Of a DNA stretch of 64,000 nucleotides, positions 32,262 through 41,724 are shown piece after piece (the stretch's first letter is position 1; every line of letters begins with the position of its first letter). The stretch comes from Oegoconia quadripuncta (lineage: Eukaryota; Arthropoda; Insecta; Lepidoptera; Autostichidae), in NCBI GenBank assembly GCA_949316235.1, contig OX438753.1, forward strand, positions 22,500,801 through 22,564,800. The letters run 5' to 3'. The notes beneath the pieces are model-generated. The model was not told where the DNA came from. It saw only the letters and a list, made by a program, of their open reading frames with translations, and ran no database searches. A program made the position numbers and the translations under genes.

Positions 32262-32370
32262 AATCAGTCAATATTTCTTTATTGCCATAGCAAAAGTTTT
32301 CACTTGGAAATGGTCACAATGGGAATCTACCAGGTGTTTAGAATTTACAATCTTCCTTTGAGAAGACCAA
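32262..32370 (-). mobile_element. Possible LINE 3'-end fragment
   Basis: The minus strand ends in 'ggcaataaagaaatattgac' and includes 'tctcaaaggaagattgta', resembling LINE-a-like ends. Weak. Confidence 0.35.
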
Positions 32371-32489
32371 GAAACAAGGGTTTTAACATATTCAATGTCA
32401 TTTAGCCAGACACAAATTGATTATTCATTGTTCACTACTTATATACTCGTAGTTGGCAGGAAACGTGATAATGTTGTTATTTTAATAGG

Positions 32490-32940
32490 GCAAATTTTGG
32501 ATGAAGGCTGGTGGATGGTTTTCAATCCGTTTATGGGACGCCTTTCCCGAGTCTATACGTCGTTCACAATCATCATTTACTTTTAGAGCACAAGTCAAGG
32601 CACATTTTCTAGCGTCTTGACTGTTGCCATATTCGTGGTTCTGAGATTTGATAATTATCGTATCCATTATTTTCTTTGTTTGGTGTCACATATATTGTAT
32701 ATGTATATATAATAATTTATCACTATATATGTATGTATATTTTACACTATCATTGCATGTAAGTTGATGTTCATATCTAACGTATATATGTTTATATCTA
32801 TTGTTTAGTATCTATTATTTAATATATATATTTTTTTAAATCATTGGTGCACCTACTTGCTTTTATCCCGTTCTACTTTTTTCTCTACCCAAAGGTTGCC
32901 TGGTAGAAATCGCTTAATATTCAATTTCAATTCAATTCAT
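32490..32940 (+). pseudogene. LINE C-terminus plus 3' UTR, separate family
   Basis: Coding end near 32520-32586: 'RLWDAFPESIRRSQSSFTFR' then 'AQVKAHFLAS' and stop, the typical last residues of a non-LTR reverse transcriptase. A long AT-rich UTR follows, ending 'caaaggttgcctggtagaaa', 'tcgctt' near 32910. Only about 35 codons are left. Confidence 0.75.
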
Positions 32941-33097
32941 GCAATTACAAGGATATTGTGTTTGCTTATGAAATAGGCTTGTACATAATTATATTATTAA
33001 ATAATTCATTACATTAATCTCAATTATTCATTCATTTCTCATTCATTACATCATCGTCATCATCATAATAGCGATAAGACCTCGTGGTTGTACAATT

Positions 33098-33178
33098 ATT
33101 ATTTTTTTGAAGCTATATTTAAGAAGTGTATTGTAAAATTTTGTGCAATAAAGTGTACTTGATTGATTGATGGTGGAA
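33098..33178 (+). mobile_element. LINE 3'-end fragment with TTGA tail
   Basis: 'tgtgcaataaagtgtacttg' then (attg)n at 33163-33175. May be the true end of the 32490 element if 33000-33095 is an insertion. Confidence 0.6.
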
Positions 33179-33685
33179 TGTGGAGCTACTTCTTTATTTA
33201 ATCTGTGTTACGGGTGTATAGCAAAGCAATTACGTGACCGCGCCCGCAAGCCTAGTCTTTACGTAGGTACTTATTTGTTTTCCGTCAATTAGGTTCGAGG
33301 CGGTTTGACGCGCCGCCGCCGAGTGGAAACGATTCGCCGCGAAAACGGTTAATTTTAGCTGTTATTTTGGTTTGTCAACGATTTTTTAGGTGAATATTTA
33401 TTTTTGGTACCGATACTGTACCCTAATTGGTTTTATCGATAACTGGAGCCAGCCACGCAATTATTTACTTAGGAATTTTGATTATTGAGATGAGAGATGA
33501 GAGAGAATTGGATTATTGAGAATCAAGTGCTGCGTGATTCCTGGGAAAGAATAGCACCAAGCCGCCTCTTCCTGCAGGTGTCAGAGGCAACAAAGGAGTC
33601 CTGACCGTATAGTTGGTCTGTGGTATCAGCAGAAAAAAGTTCAACCCAACTTCTGCCCAACGTGATGATAATAAATAAATAACTT
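33179..33685. other. Unassigned stretch
   Basis: Contains a small GC-rich patch 'ggtttgacgcgccgccgccg' near 33302 and a tandem 'gagatgagagatgagagaga' at 33487-33505. The frame at 33513-33716 overlaps a SINE and is not called. Confidence 0.4.
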
Positions 33686-33689
33686 TGCA

Positions 33690-33935
33690 CTTACACACAG
33701 CGCCATCTAGTTCCACACGAAGCAGATAGGCTTGTATTATGGATACCAGATGGTTGATAAACTACACAAATATTTTTTTTTGTAAATAAATCCGTAAATA
33801 AATGAAAAACATCCATAACTCAGGAACACATGTCCGTATTCATCATACAAACATATGCCCCTAGCGGGATTCGAACCCGCGACCTTTTGGTATAGCAGTC
33901 AGAATTTTTAACCACTACACCAAACAGGTCGTCGG
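33690..33935 (-). mobile_element. SINE-II copy 5, full length
   Basis: 3' end at about 33690 ('cacacagcgccatctagttc'), head 'gacctgtttggtgtagtggt' at 33910-33933. B box intact. Confidence 0.94.
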
Positions 33936-34449
33936 TCGTCGGCTTAGGGCAAACCCTCCAATGATAAAAGTCAAAGTGAACTACTCGTATTATACGCTAT
34001 TGATGTGTGTGTAAGATATCTAAGTTGCAGTTAAGTAATAAATGACGTCACCTATTCGAGTTAATGGACTTTTTCTGTCGGTATTATGCTTAACACGTTC
34101 GCAGAATGCTGCAAACCCATTACGGTTAATTAGAATCGTTAAGTAATAATGTATTAGAATGAGATCCCTCGGGATAATTAGCTTCGATTAGCGTGAATGG
34201 GATAAAAATGTATCGCCTGGGGAAGTGTCACATAGATTGAGATTAGTGTTGATAAAATTAATCCTCAATTTGTTTTCCTATCAAGAACTTAAATTAGCTA
34301 TCACTTTCGTCATTGTCATTATCATATCATCAAGACGGCCACTGCAGGACATGGACATATCTAAAGACAGTGGTGTAGCGTGGACTCTAGACGTGGGCAA
34401 AGGAGCATCAGCGAGACCTATAGACTTTTTCTTTCCGTACACATGTCAT
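33936..34449. other. Unassigned stretch
   Basis: No gene. 'gacagtggtgtagcgtggac' at about 34366 resembles a hAT-like end, but I find no partner end. Confidence 0.4.
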
Positions 34450-34692
34450 ATCTACCACTGTACGTTTCTCAAGAAACTTCTTACCACGTACAGCCACCCT
34501 GTGGAACGGACTTCGGGCAGCAGTATTCCCGAACGAGTACGACATTGGAACCTTCAAGAAACGAGCCTACACCTTCCTCAAAGGCCGGCAACGCATCTGT
34601 GACCCTTTTGGTGTTGCGGGTGTCCATGGGCGGCGGTGATTGCTTTCCATCAGGTGACCCGCATGCTCGTTTGCCGCCCCCTTATATAAAAA
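34450..34692 (+). mobile_element. LINE-b 3' end
   Basis: Plus-strand copy starting at the codons for '[14 protein letters not shown]' in broken frames, through '[19 protein letters not shown]', '[13 protein letters not shown]' and the A tail at 34687-34696. It gives the orientation for the minus-strand copies. Confidence 0.92.
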
Positions 34693-35304
34693 AAAATATA
34701 CAGTTACAGTAATTGAAGGCCCATGATATTTGGACTCCTAAGCGCTTGTGTTTGGGATGTTTCTGACCTCCAATTTGGGATGGTTCTCGTGATACTACTA
34801 TGTATGTAAGCTGGGCGTCTCTTCTTGAATTATCAACTTTTATTTAGGGTAAATGGGTAAACATCTTTCTCGCTAAGTTATTTTTTTTCATCTTGTTTTT
34901 GAATTTAATAATTGTTATGTAATCTGTCTGATTGCATGCGGTGTTTACATATAATTGTTTGTACATTTAGCTAATAACTAATATACATAAGGCTTCATTA
35001 CTCTAAGCGATGTAACAAGCGTTTGTAAACCTATTTAATAAAATAAAATAAAATATTTCAAATGCGTTTAATATAATTAGGCTAAGTTTTTAATGAGAAA
35101 TAAATGTATCCTATGTTACCTATCTTATTTCAGAGAATACAAAGTCAAATCCAAGATACAGTCATAATAATTAAATATAATTACGCTGATATTGAGTCAT
35201 ACTATCTGTGTGATCTAATTTATCCCTTACAGGAAAGGAAGGGATCGAGCCCATACAGCCAAGTCTAAAAGTAACCAAGTCAAGTTAAATAAATAAATAA
35301 ATAA
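34693..35304. other. Unassigned stretch with A-rich tail
   Basis: 'ctcctaagcgcttgtgtttg' and 'ggatgtttctgacct' (34738-34773) resemble 55095-55140. An 'aataaaataaaataaaata' tail at 35036-35055 may end an unrecognised plus-strand retroelement. Confidence 0.45.
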
Positions 35305-35305
35305 A

Positions 35306-35652
35306 ATATCCTTAGACATACACACATCTAGTTTCACAGTAAGCACAGTAAGCACTGTATTTTCTTTGCTGTTGTGCAATAAACTGTATTTGTATTGTAT
35401 TGTATTGCATTGCATTGCATTGTATTGTATTGTATTGTAAGCAACTATAGGCTGTGTTGTGGATACCAGATGGTTGATATACTACATAACTACATTTTTT
35501 TTGGAGATAAATACTTATTATAAATGAAAACATCCATAACTCGGGTACACATGTCCGTATTCATCACACAAACATATGCCCCTAGCGGGATTCGAAACCG
35601 CGACCATTTGGCATAATGGTCAGAGTTTCTAACTACTACACCAAACAGGTCG
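35306..35652 (-). mobile_element. SINE-II copy 6 with nested insertion
   Basis: Full minus-strand SINE-II (head at 35640-35652) split by an 83-bp insertion at 35355-35437. The B box has a small change ('gcgggattcgaaaccgcga'). Confidence 0.92.
35355..35437 (+). mobile_element. Tiny LINE end with (TATTG)n tail, nested in SINE-II
   Basis: 'ctgtattttctttgctgttg' and 'tgcaataaactgtatttg' followed by (TATTG/CATTG)n at 35386-35437, the same end as at 58028-58082. Flanked by taagca (35349-35354 and 35438-35443). A tandem copy of 'cagtaagca' precedes it. An extreme 5' truncation of a LINE with a pentanucleotide tail. Confidence 0.85.
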
Positions 35653-36165
35653 TCAATGGATATTATAAATATGTAATAATTTATTAAAATTTGTGTTGTT
35701 TAGTAATATGTGTGTTATATATACTCGTGTAATAAAACTGAACTTAAATCAGCGTCGCATCACTGAAATACGTCCGGACAAAGACAGAACGTACACATAA
35801 CACGCATCGTTCCTATTACCTTGTAAGAATCTTTCCTTTCACCGATTTATTCGTTTGTACCGTTGATTAGTAACAATTTATTAGTTATAAGTATTTATTA
35901 TTTCCTTTTTTCCCGCTTTATTACCTATTGTACGTTTTGAGTGACAACGACAGAGCTATTTTCGATTACCGAAGAAATTCTTGCCTCCCCAGTCTTTGCC
36001 CTAATTAAATTTCGTGTAAAAACTCCAAGTGAAATAATAAAGATATCACGCTTCTATTTATCGCTTTGTGATAGTTGATAGCTTACTAATTTTAAGGACG
36101 AAGAGAGGAATTTTGAAGTTTTGACTTACCTATTTCAATGTTAAAATATAGTCAACTGTGTGTTA
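35653..36165. other. Unassigned stretch
   Basis: No frame or repeat recognised. Confidence 0.4.
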
Positions 36166-36478
36166 TCAGACATCTTCCGTTTTGCATCACTGTATGTGAC
36201 CCTATCAACATCTTTTTGTGTCAATGTATGAAGAGCCTAACAACTTACATTTTTGCGTCAGCGTGTGAAGAGCCTAATAACTGGGTATCTTTTTGCGTCA
36301 GTGCGTGAATAGCCAAACGACTTCTTACCTCTTTGCGTCAACGTGGGAAGAACCAAACAACTATTTTATCTATTTGAAGAAGAGCTTAACAACTTTCCAC
36401 CTATTAGCGTCAGTGTATGAAAAGCCTAAAAACTTACCTTTTTGCGTCGTCGGTGCGTGAAGAGCAGATTGCTTCCTT
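36166..36478 (+). repeat. Diverged minisatellite, about 40-bp unit, about 8 units
   Basis: Unit of the form 'ctttttgcgtcagtgtgtga' plus 'agagcctaacaacttac'. Eight head-to-tail units can be followed, differing at many positions, with unit 6 internally deleted and unit 1 very diverged. The period is not a multiple of three and no frame spans it. Confidence 0.85.
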
Positions 36479-36973
36479 TTAAGACATAAAACGTACTAAC
36501 ATTCCGCTGAATTTGAAAACATAAATTCTACTAACATAACAGGATCCTCTCGTCCCGAGTAATAAGCTTGTGAAACTATATTTATTTTATTTGCCCAAAT
36601 AAAACCTGCACGTGTAATCTAACGTGTAGATAAAATCTATTGGGGTTGGTGCTGGCGTTACAGTCATGTAGTAACTCCACAGGTGTGCAAAAAAGGGTCT
36701 TTGGAAGGGTAGTACACAAGGCCGCGCGATGACCGTGACGCTTCTAGTATAGGTCTCGCTGCGGTTGTATTTAAGGTAGCGTTGCGCTGCCAGCTGACAC
36801 TGGTAGTGTTACCATTGTACCGCCGTCGACTGTACCTGCTCGTTACTTGACTGCGTTACTCTACAGACAGATTTATTTTAGTGCTGGCATTTATTTAACT
36901 AGAAATTTTTTACTTCAATAGGAATATCAACAGTATAGATATAAAACATATCATTTATAATACATAAAATATA
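36479..36973. other. Unassigned stretch with GC-rich promoter-like patch
   Basis: 36660-36860 is GC-richer, with few TpA words, and has no repeat match in the window. It contains a TATA-like 'gtatttaagg' at 36766-36775 (separate entry). No coding frame follows. Confidence 0.4.
36760..36850 (+). promoter_or_regulatory. Speculative TATA-type promoter region
   Basis: 'ttgtatttaaggtagcgttg' supplies a TATA-like box, with GC-rich 'ctgccagctgacactggtag' about 30 bp downstream and a leader-like segment to 36870. A start site is only inferred from spacing; it could be chance or a transposon promoter. Confidence 0.15.
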
Positions 36974-37228
36974 TCGACGACCTGTTTGGTGTAATGGTTA
37001 GAAACTTTGCTGCTATACCAAAAGGTCGCGGGTTCGAATCCCGCTAGGGTCATATCTTTGTATGATGAATACCGATATGTGTTCCCGAGTTATGGATGTT
37101 TTTCATTTATATATGTATTTATTTACAAAAGAAAGGTATTTGTGTAGTTTATCAACTATCTGGTATCTATAATACAAGCCTAGTTGCTTAGTGTGGAACT
37201 AGATGGCGCTGTGTGCATAGATATTTAT
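36974..37228 (+). mobile_element. SINE-II copy 7, full length
   Basis: Head 'cgacctgtttggtgtaatgg', B box ggttcgaatcccgct, 3' end 'ctagatggcgctgtgtgcat'. Confidence 0.94.
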
Positions 37229-37380
37229 TTATTATATTACCAACAGTCCTATTAAGAGGCATTTATATAATGTTAAACCAAAAGAGTGAGTATAAACTTA
37301 CAAATTTTATAGTACATGTCAAACTTTATAGTACAAATTGAGTGAACAAGAAAATTATTTTTATTTTTTCTGTATCTTTT

Positions 37381-37450
37381 ACTAGCATTCCGCTCGCGAC
37401 TTTGAACGTGTGATCCACGAAATAAAGCTTAATTTTTATCGCGGGAAAAC
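37381..37450 (+). repeat. Repeat J, short copy
   Basis: 'actagcattccgctcgcgac' with 'tttatcgcggga' downstream; the rest of the element is missing. Confidence 0.6.
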
Positions 37451-37529
37451 AGCGAAAGAAATAAATTATACAATAAAAATACTTTTAAAAACAATCCATC
37501 ATGATTATCACATATTATAGTATTCATGT

Positions 37530-37830
37530 TGTTAGCCATTAAGCAGTTTCCATCGTGAGGAGACGATCCTGGCTGCAGCATCAGTTCATGTCTAATTCAT
37601 ATGGAAATCATGTTTAACTATAAATATCAGAACTAAACGCGTATACAAAGATTAGTATCCGTGCTACTACTCATTGAGGAGATTACTTTTGGAGAGACAA
37701 TCCTGGGTGCAACATGAAGTCGCGAAAATTATGTTTACCTTTCAAAACTAACCGTACATAATTTTGAATCCGTGCTATTAACCGTTAAAGAGTTTCAATC
37801 GTGAGGAGACGATCCTGGCATCGTACACAA
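37530..37830 (+). repeat. Tandem repeat P, 110-135-bp unit, about 2.4 units
   Basis: The phrase 'cgtgaggagacgatcctgg' with preceding 'gttaaagagtttcaat'-type words occurs at about 37551, 37683 (diverged) and 37800; 'atccgtgctac'/'atccgtgctat' occurs at the unit ends. A further single unit lies at 43980-44105. Confidence 0.75.
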
Positions 37831-38221
37831 AAATGTACAAAGAAATCCAAAACGCAATAATTAGAGCTGGAAACTTAATAAAATTTTATGATTTTTCCCG
37901 TTTTTCGGACATCTTTTTTTTATGGTCATGTGCATTTTATTTTTTGTCATATTTTTTATGTATAGGACATTAGTCAATATATAGCTGACAGTGTATAGTT
38001 TTACTATGTCCAGTTATTATAACATAATGTGAAATAAATAAATAAATGTTATTAATAACGGTTCATTTTGTTTGTTTACAGGTACGTAAGAAAAACAGCA
38101 AGCGACAGCAAGCTGATCATCATTCAAGTATGTCATTATCATACATTTAACATAGCGTCAAAGTTCGACGTTCTGTTGTCTAATATTTGGGTATAGTCTT
38201 CTTTCACTAGAAGAGGTAAAG
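37831..38221. other. Unassigned stretch with composite splice-like site
   Basis: Contains an 'aaataaataaataaatg' A-rich tail near 38032-38048 and the second acceptor/donor composite at 38076-38091. Confidence 0.45.
38049..38091 (+). promoter_or_regulatory. Candidate recursive splice site 2
   Basis: TTATTAATAA (38049-38058), then a T-rich 17-nt spacer, then TTACAG joined to GTACGTAAG (AG at 38080-38081, GT at 38082-38083). It shares 16 identical bases and the upstream motif with 843-882. The T-rich tract is better here than at site 1. Confidence 0.35.
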
Positions 38222-38332
38222 GTAAAAAATATCACTTATTGAAAGTCAAGATGTTATTTTTTTTAAACTACATTCGCTTCGCAAGGTGTTGTGATTAGGG
38301 AGGAGAAGCGACAATAAACTCCGCTACAAACA
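38222..38332 (-). mobile_element. LINE-a 3' UTR fragment
   Basis: Matches the minus-strand tail at 59215-59325: 'gtcaagatgttatttttttt', 'ttagggaggagaagcgacaa'. Coding part absent. Confidence 0.8.
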
Positions 38333-38334
38333 CA

Positions 38335-38555
38335 GTGATGTGGTGGAGGATACCTATCATGTGCTGATGGAATGCGTCCGTTACGAGGACTATAGAAGAG
38401 AAGTAGTTATAAACAATAATATACGAGTATTAGGTGGTTGCAGGGCTCTAGCACACCCTGCGTCTCTAGCAGCCAAAAATATGTATAATTTATATAAAAT
38501 TGCTGTGCGACGGAGGAATTGGCCGTCAAGTACATAAGTAAGCTGTACCAACGGA
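38335..38555 (+). pseudogene. Non-LTR C-terminal fragment, R1/Jockey-like
   Basis: 'VVEDTYHVLMECVRYEDYRR' at about 38340-38399, followed by 'GCRALAHPASLAAKNMYNLY' and 'RRRNWPSST' plus stop at 38537. The H-x3-E-C-x-R-Y pattern is that of the C-terminal HC region of R1/Jockey-group elements. About 65 codons, open. Followed by a probable 3' UTR and A run at 38597-38608. Confidence 0.7.
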
Positions 38556-38593
38556 GCGGCATAGTCGCTTTCGACTAAGCTCCTTAAAATAAG

Positions 38594-38704
38594 ATTAAAA
38601 AAAAAAAAGTACACAGTCGACATACATACAAAACCTAAAACTGATCTTACACATCAGTTTTAGGTTTTGTATGTATGTCGACTGTGTACTTTTTTTTTTT
38701 TAAT
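38594..38704. repeat. Perfect 52-bp inverted repeat (hairpin)
   Basis: Arms 38594-38645 and 38653-38704 are exact complements; the loop is 7 nt (cttacac). The arms contain 12 A / 12 T at the outer edge and 'tacacagtcgacatacatac' inside. No mismatch in 52 pairs. The left arm's A run ends the LINE fragment at 38335, so the right arm looks like an inverted copy of the LINE's immediate 3' junction. Confidence 0.98.
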
Positions 38705-38834
38705 TTGATGATGACTGATTCTTACTTCTTACATAACAACATAATAATTTTCATGGTCACACACATATTTTGACAGAACACAGTGTCATAATAAGATATT
38801 TAGTAAAAATTCCGAGTTAAGTTTTTAAATTTTT

Positions 38835-39029
38835 AACTGCCTCCGTGGCTCAATGTAAACAACATTAGCAATGTTAATAGCATTGTTGTGTTCCGGTTGT
38901 CAGAGATAAGATAGCCAGCCCAAATGTGTTGGGGTTTCCGGGTCAGTACGCTTCCACTTCGACCTCATCTTCACTTAACATCAGGTGTGATTGAGGTCAA
39001 GTACGAACCCGTCGTGCATAAAAAAAAAT
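38835..39029 (+). mobile_element. SINE-I copy 9, internally deleted
   Basis: The head 'ctgcctccgtggctcaatgt' and 'aaacaacatt' run directly into 'agcaatgttaatagcattgt'. About 150 bp including the B box are gone. The 3' half is intact with its A tail. Confidence 0.93.
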
Positions 39030-39030
39030 T

Positions 39031-39266
39031 AGGTAAGTGAAATAGAAGGTATTGGCATAGGTAGTATAATTTTTTTACTCAAATCCATCATCGAATTAAG
39101 CTTTAATTGTGTCATTTGACGGACGCGTTTGTAGTCCATTCCATATAATTACATCATTAAATTAAATAAATAAAGAAAACTCGGAGAAAATATGAGTTGC
39201 CAATAAATTTCGCATGATTGGAACTCTATGAACTACCTATGCTAATAACTTCTATTTCACTTACCT
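39031..39266. mobile_element. MITE M3 with 35-bp terminal inverted repeats
   Basis: The left 35 bases (from 39031, 'aggtaagtgaaatagaaggt') and the complement of the right 35 (ending 39266, 'aggtaagtgaaatagaagtt') match at 33 of 35 positions. Total 236 bp, AT-rich interior, no frame. It begins 1-2 bases after the A/T end of SINE-I copy 9. Target duplication not resolved. Confidence 0.88.
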
Positions 39267-39304
39267 GATATGCCCTATTTTTTCCTTAATGTAAAAAAAA
39301 ACTC

Positions 39305-39441
39305 ATCCGGTATAAACATCCATGACTCAGGAATAAATGTTCGTATTCAGCACACAAACATTTACCCCTCGCGGCAATCGAACCCGCAACTGGTTTTGCT
39401 GACGGGGTCACTATCCACTACACAAATCGGTCGTCTAAATA
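39305..39441 (-). mobile_element. SINE-III copy 3, truncated
   Basis: Minus-strand head 'cgaccgatttgtgtagtgga' at 39420-39438, B box 'gcgggttcgattgccgcgag'. The 3' half beyond 'tcatggatgtttata' is missing. Confidence 0.88.
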
Positions 39442-39504
39442 ATAGGTTTTGTATGGGTAAGCGAAAATTTTTTGATAAAATTCGAGTTTGTTGAAAGTTG
39501 TTTT

Positions 39505-39548
39505 AACCAGTAAACATTAATTACACGAATAAAATTTCACCCTGTATA
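39505..39548 (-). mobile_element. MITE M7 end fragment
   Basis: The complement of 'acattaattacacgaataaa' and 'atttcaccctgtata' matches the left end of M7 (25393). Single end only. Confidence 0.45.
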
Positions 39549-40811
39549 ACCAATACCAATAAGCCGTCAGCCGCCCGTCTTTTTTGTCCGAGGTTATAAA
39601 TGTTATCTTCACCTACGTATGCTTTAACCATCTTTATCTATTGTTTAGTACTAAGCAACATATGTAGTTCTTAGTCGTTACCGCTAGATGGCGTTGACCG
39701 TTTTTAAAACGCGGTATAGATATGATCGCCCCAAATCATGATCTACCGTAAGTATTCTGAATAAAACACGCACGCGTCTTAAAGCAGAGTATGTCTTGGA
39801 AAATAATTTATTAAGACCTTATTGTACCATATTCTTGCAAATAAATAATTTTTATTTTTATTTATTTATAAAAATCTGGATACCCCAATCTTGACTTGAC
39901 TGGGACTTACACAACTACTACTTCTAAACGTTACACAAAATCTCTAACATAACTTGTGTATACTTATTTAGAAGAATTTCTTACAATTTATTTTATAACT
40001 TTCTCTAAATTCTAGACAATTAATCACTTTCTTACCTTCTCTCTGTCCTCTCTTTCCTTTTTTCTTTTCCGCGGGTCAAGTATCTCGGCGCGCCTGTCAA
40101 ATTTTCGAAAATACTTGCGGCGTTAAAAACGTTTATAGATAGGTACTGTTCTACTGGGTGTATTTGTAATCTGTGAAAAGCAATAGCTACGGGAATATAT
40201 TTTATTATCTATGGATATAATGAATGAACACTACTACAGCTATAATACAAAAAAATCAGAAAAATGTTACGAGTTGTAATATGTAGGTATACCTATATCC
40301 ACGATATAATTGGTATTTTTACGGAAAGTACAGATTTATTTCATGTTTTTCTTAAAAAAACGGGTAATTCAATAAATTGTTATGAGAATTGGAAGCTCTA
40401 TGGCAGGTTCCTAAGCCTGTTCTAATAAAAAACAGTAGTTGGAATTCTATGCCTATATACACTCCCACCCTTAGCTCCCACCCAAAGAGAAAAAAAATAT
40501 TTTTGCAAATATAGACTAAATATCATAGCTAACATGACATGGCGCACATTATTGGATGCGGAATTTAATAGAGAACAAGTTCAAACACAGTCCAAAGGAA
40601 TTGGAACTCTATAATCATTACAATTGAGAGTTGAAGGTTGGGTGTCCGTGGACACCGATCGGTATTCGCGAGTGTTGTCGGTATAAAAGTATTTTGGACA
40701 CCGATCGGTGTCGGCGTCCGCCTAAAGGTTAAAGCTTTATACTCCCACGGGAACTAAAGTAAATTCCGAATCCGAAAATTCATCAATTTACTTTATTTAT
40801 CCATCTCTGCG
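39549..40811. other. Unassigned stretch
   Basis: About 1.3 kb without recognised genes. It has a duplicated palindromic motif at 40650-40715 (separate entry) and a pyrimidine-rich tract 'ctctctgtcctctctttcct' at about 40041-40060. Confidence 0.4.
40640..40735. repeat. Duplicated palindromic motif 'ggacaccgatcggt'
   Basis: The 14-mer occurs at about 40653 and 40697; the second extends to the palindrome acaccgatcggtgt. Between them lies 'gtcggtataaaagtattt', a TATA-like word. Could be the termini or core of an unrecognised repeat. Confidence 0.55.
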
Positions 40812-41068
40812 TCACGTCGGTGACTCCGCGGTTAAGACACGGTCTCCCAATTTGGGAGGTCCGGGTTCGATTCCCAGGCAGACCATGTACCAATGAGTTT
40901 TTAAATTTAATTTAATTACGTATGTGCTTTTATCATACTGCTCTTAAACGGTGAAGGAAACCATCGTAGGGAAACCTGCATGTTTGAGAAATAAAATTCT
41001 AAAGCATGTGAAGTCCCCAACCGGCATTGGGCCAGGGTTGTGGATGTTTACGGGCTGAGATGATGATC
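40812..41068 (+). mobile_element. SINE-IV copy 1
   Basis: tRNA-like head 'cggttaagacacggtctccc', B box 'gtccgggttcgattcccagg', body 'accaatgagtttttaaattt', 'gtgaagtccccaaccggcat', end 'tacgggctgagatgatgatc'. The head resembles a tRNA with an arm between the boxes. It is not a functional tRNA because it continues collinearly with the copy at 52168. Confidence 0.88.
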
Positions 41069-41149
41069 CATTTCTGTGGCTCGATGAAAACAACATAAGC
41101 AAAAGGTTATAAAATTGAGGTTCACATCAAAAGATCCCATGGCCTAAGT

Positions 41150-41365
41150 GCTGGGATACAGCCTCTTCTCCCTATGACAAGAACTCTGATAAATCCAACT
41201 TCGAGAAAGAGGCCACTCGTCGAACCCAACTGCGCATCATTCGACAAACTGCTTTACGTCTTCTCGTCAAAAATACTTCAGTGTTTGAAGATTACTGTAA
41301 CGTAGTCTCTTACCATGGCCTTCTCATAACCCAGTTCAAGATTTCACTAAAGAGAGTATTCTATC
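41150..41365 (+). pseudogene. RTE-type RT fragment, decayed
   Basis: 'aagaggccactcgtcgaacc' and 'ctgcgcatcattcgac' with 'aaaaatacttcagtgtttga' correspond to the segment before the 'YGTETWS' motif (compare 42780-42885). Frames are broken. Confidence 0.55.
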
Positions 41366-41574
41366 TTTAGTATCTTTAGTGGCCATAATCTATTATGCAT
41401 TTGTGTAATCGTGAACATTAGTTGACTATCTATAAGTGCTTCTAGCGATTCTGTTTTATACTATATATTAAGTATTTAAGTTAAGTTAAGTATTTATTTA
41501 TTTATTTATATATACTATGGGTATATATATTTATATTTTAAGTAAGTCTATTAATATGATATTATTATTATATT

Positions 41575-41718
41575 TATGCATACTTATCTATAATTATTTC
41601 TTTAGTTAGTAGTATCGTGCACCCTACCTGTTTTTCTACATACAAATGTCCCATGGCTGTGGGTTGTCTGGAAGATATCGCTTTTAGTGATAAGACCGCC
41701 TAAAATTATAATTGAATT
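41575..41718 (+). mobile_element. LINE 3'-end fragment
   Basis: 'gttgtctggaagatatcgct', 'tttagtgataagaccgccta' and a final 'aattgaattgaa' tail. Typical of the LINE end class also seen at 12713 (-) and 57480 (+). Confidence 0.7.
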
Positions 41719-41724
41719 GAAAAA

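Noticed and set aside
34366..34420. hAT end 'cagtggtgtagcgtggac'
   Set aside because: No complementary partner end or 8-bp duplication could be found within the next kilobases.
36166..36478. CRISPR-like array
   Set aside because: The unit is a continuous, diverged 40-bp tandem repeat without constant repeats and unique spacers, in a eukaryotic sequence.
40812..40890. tRNA gene
   Set aside because: It has tRNA-like A and B boxes but continues into a body shared with 52165-52440, so it is a SINE-IV head. No complete acceptor-stem pairing is evident.
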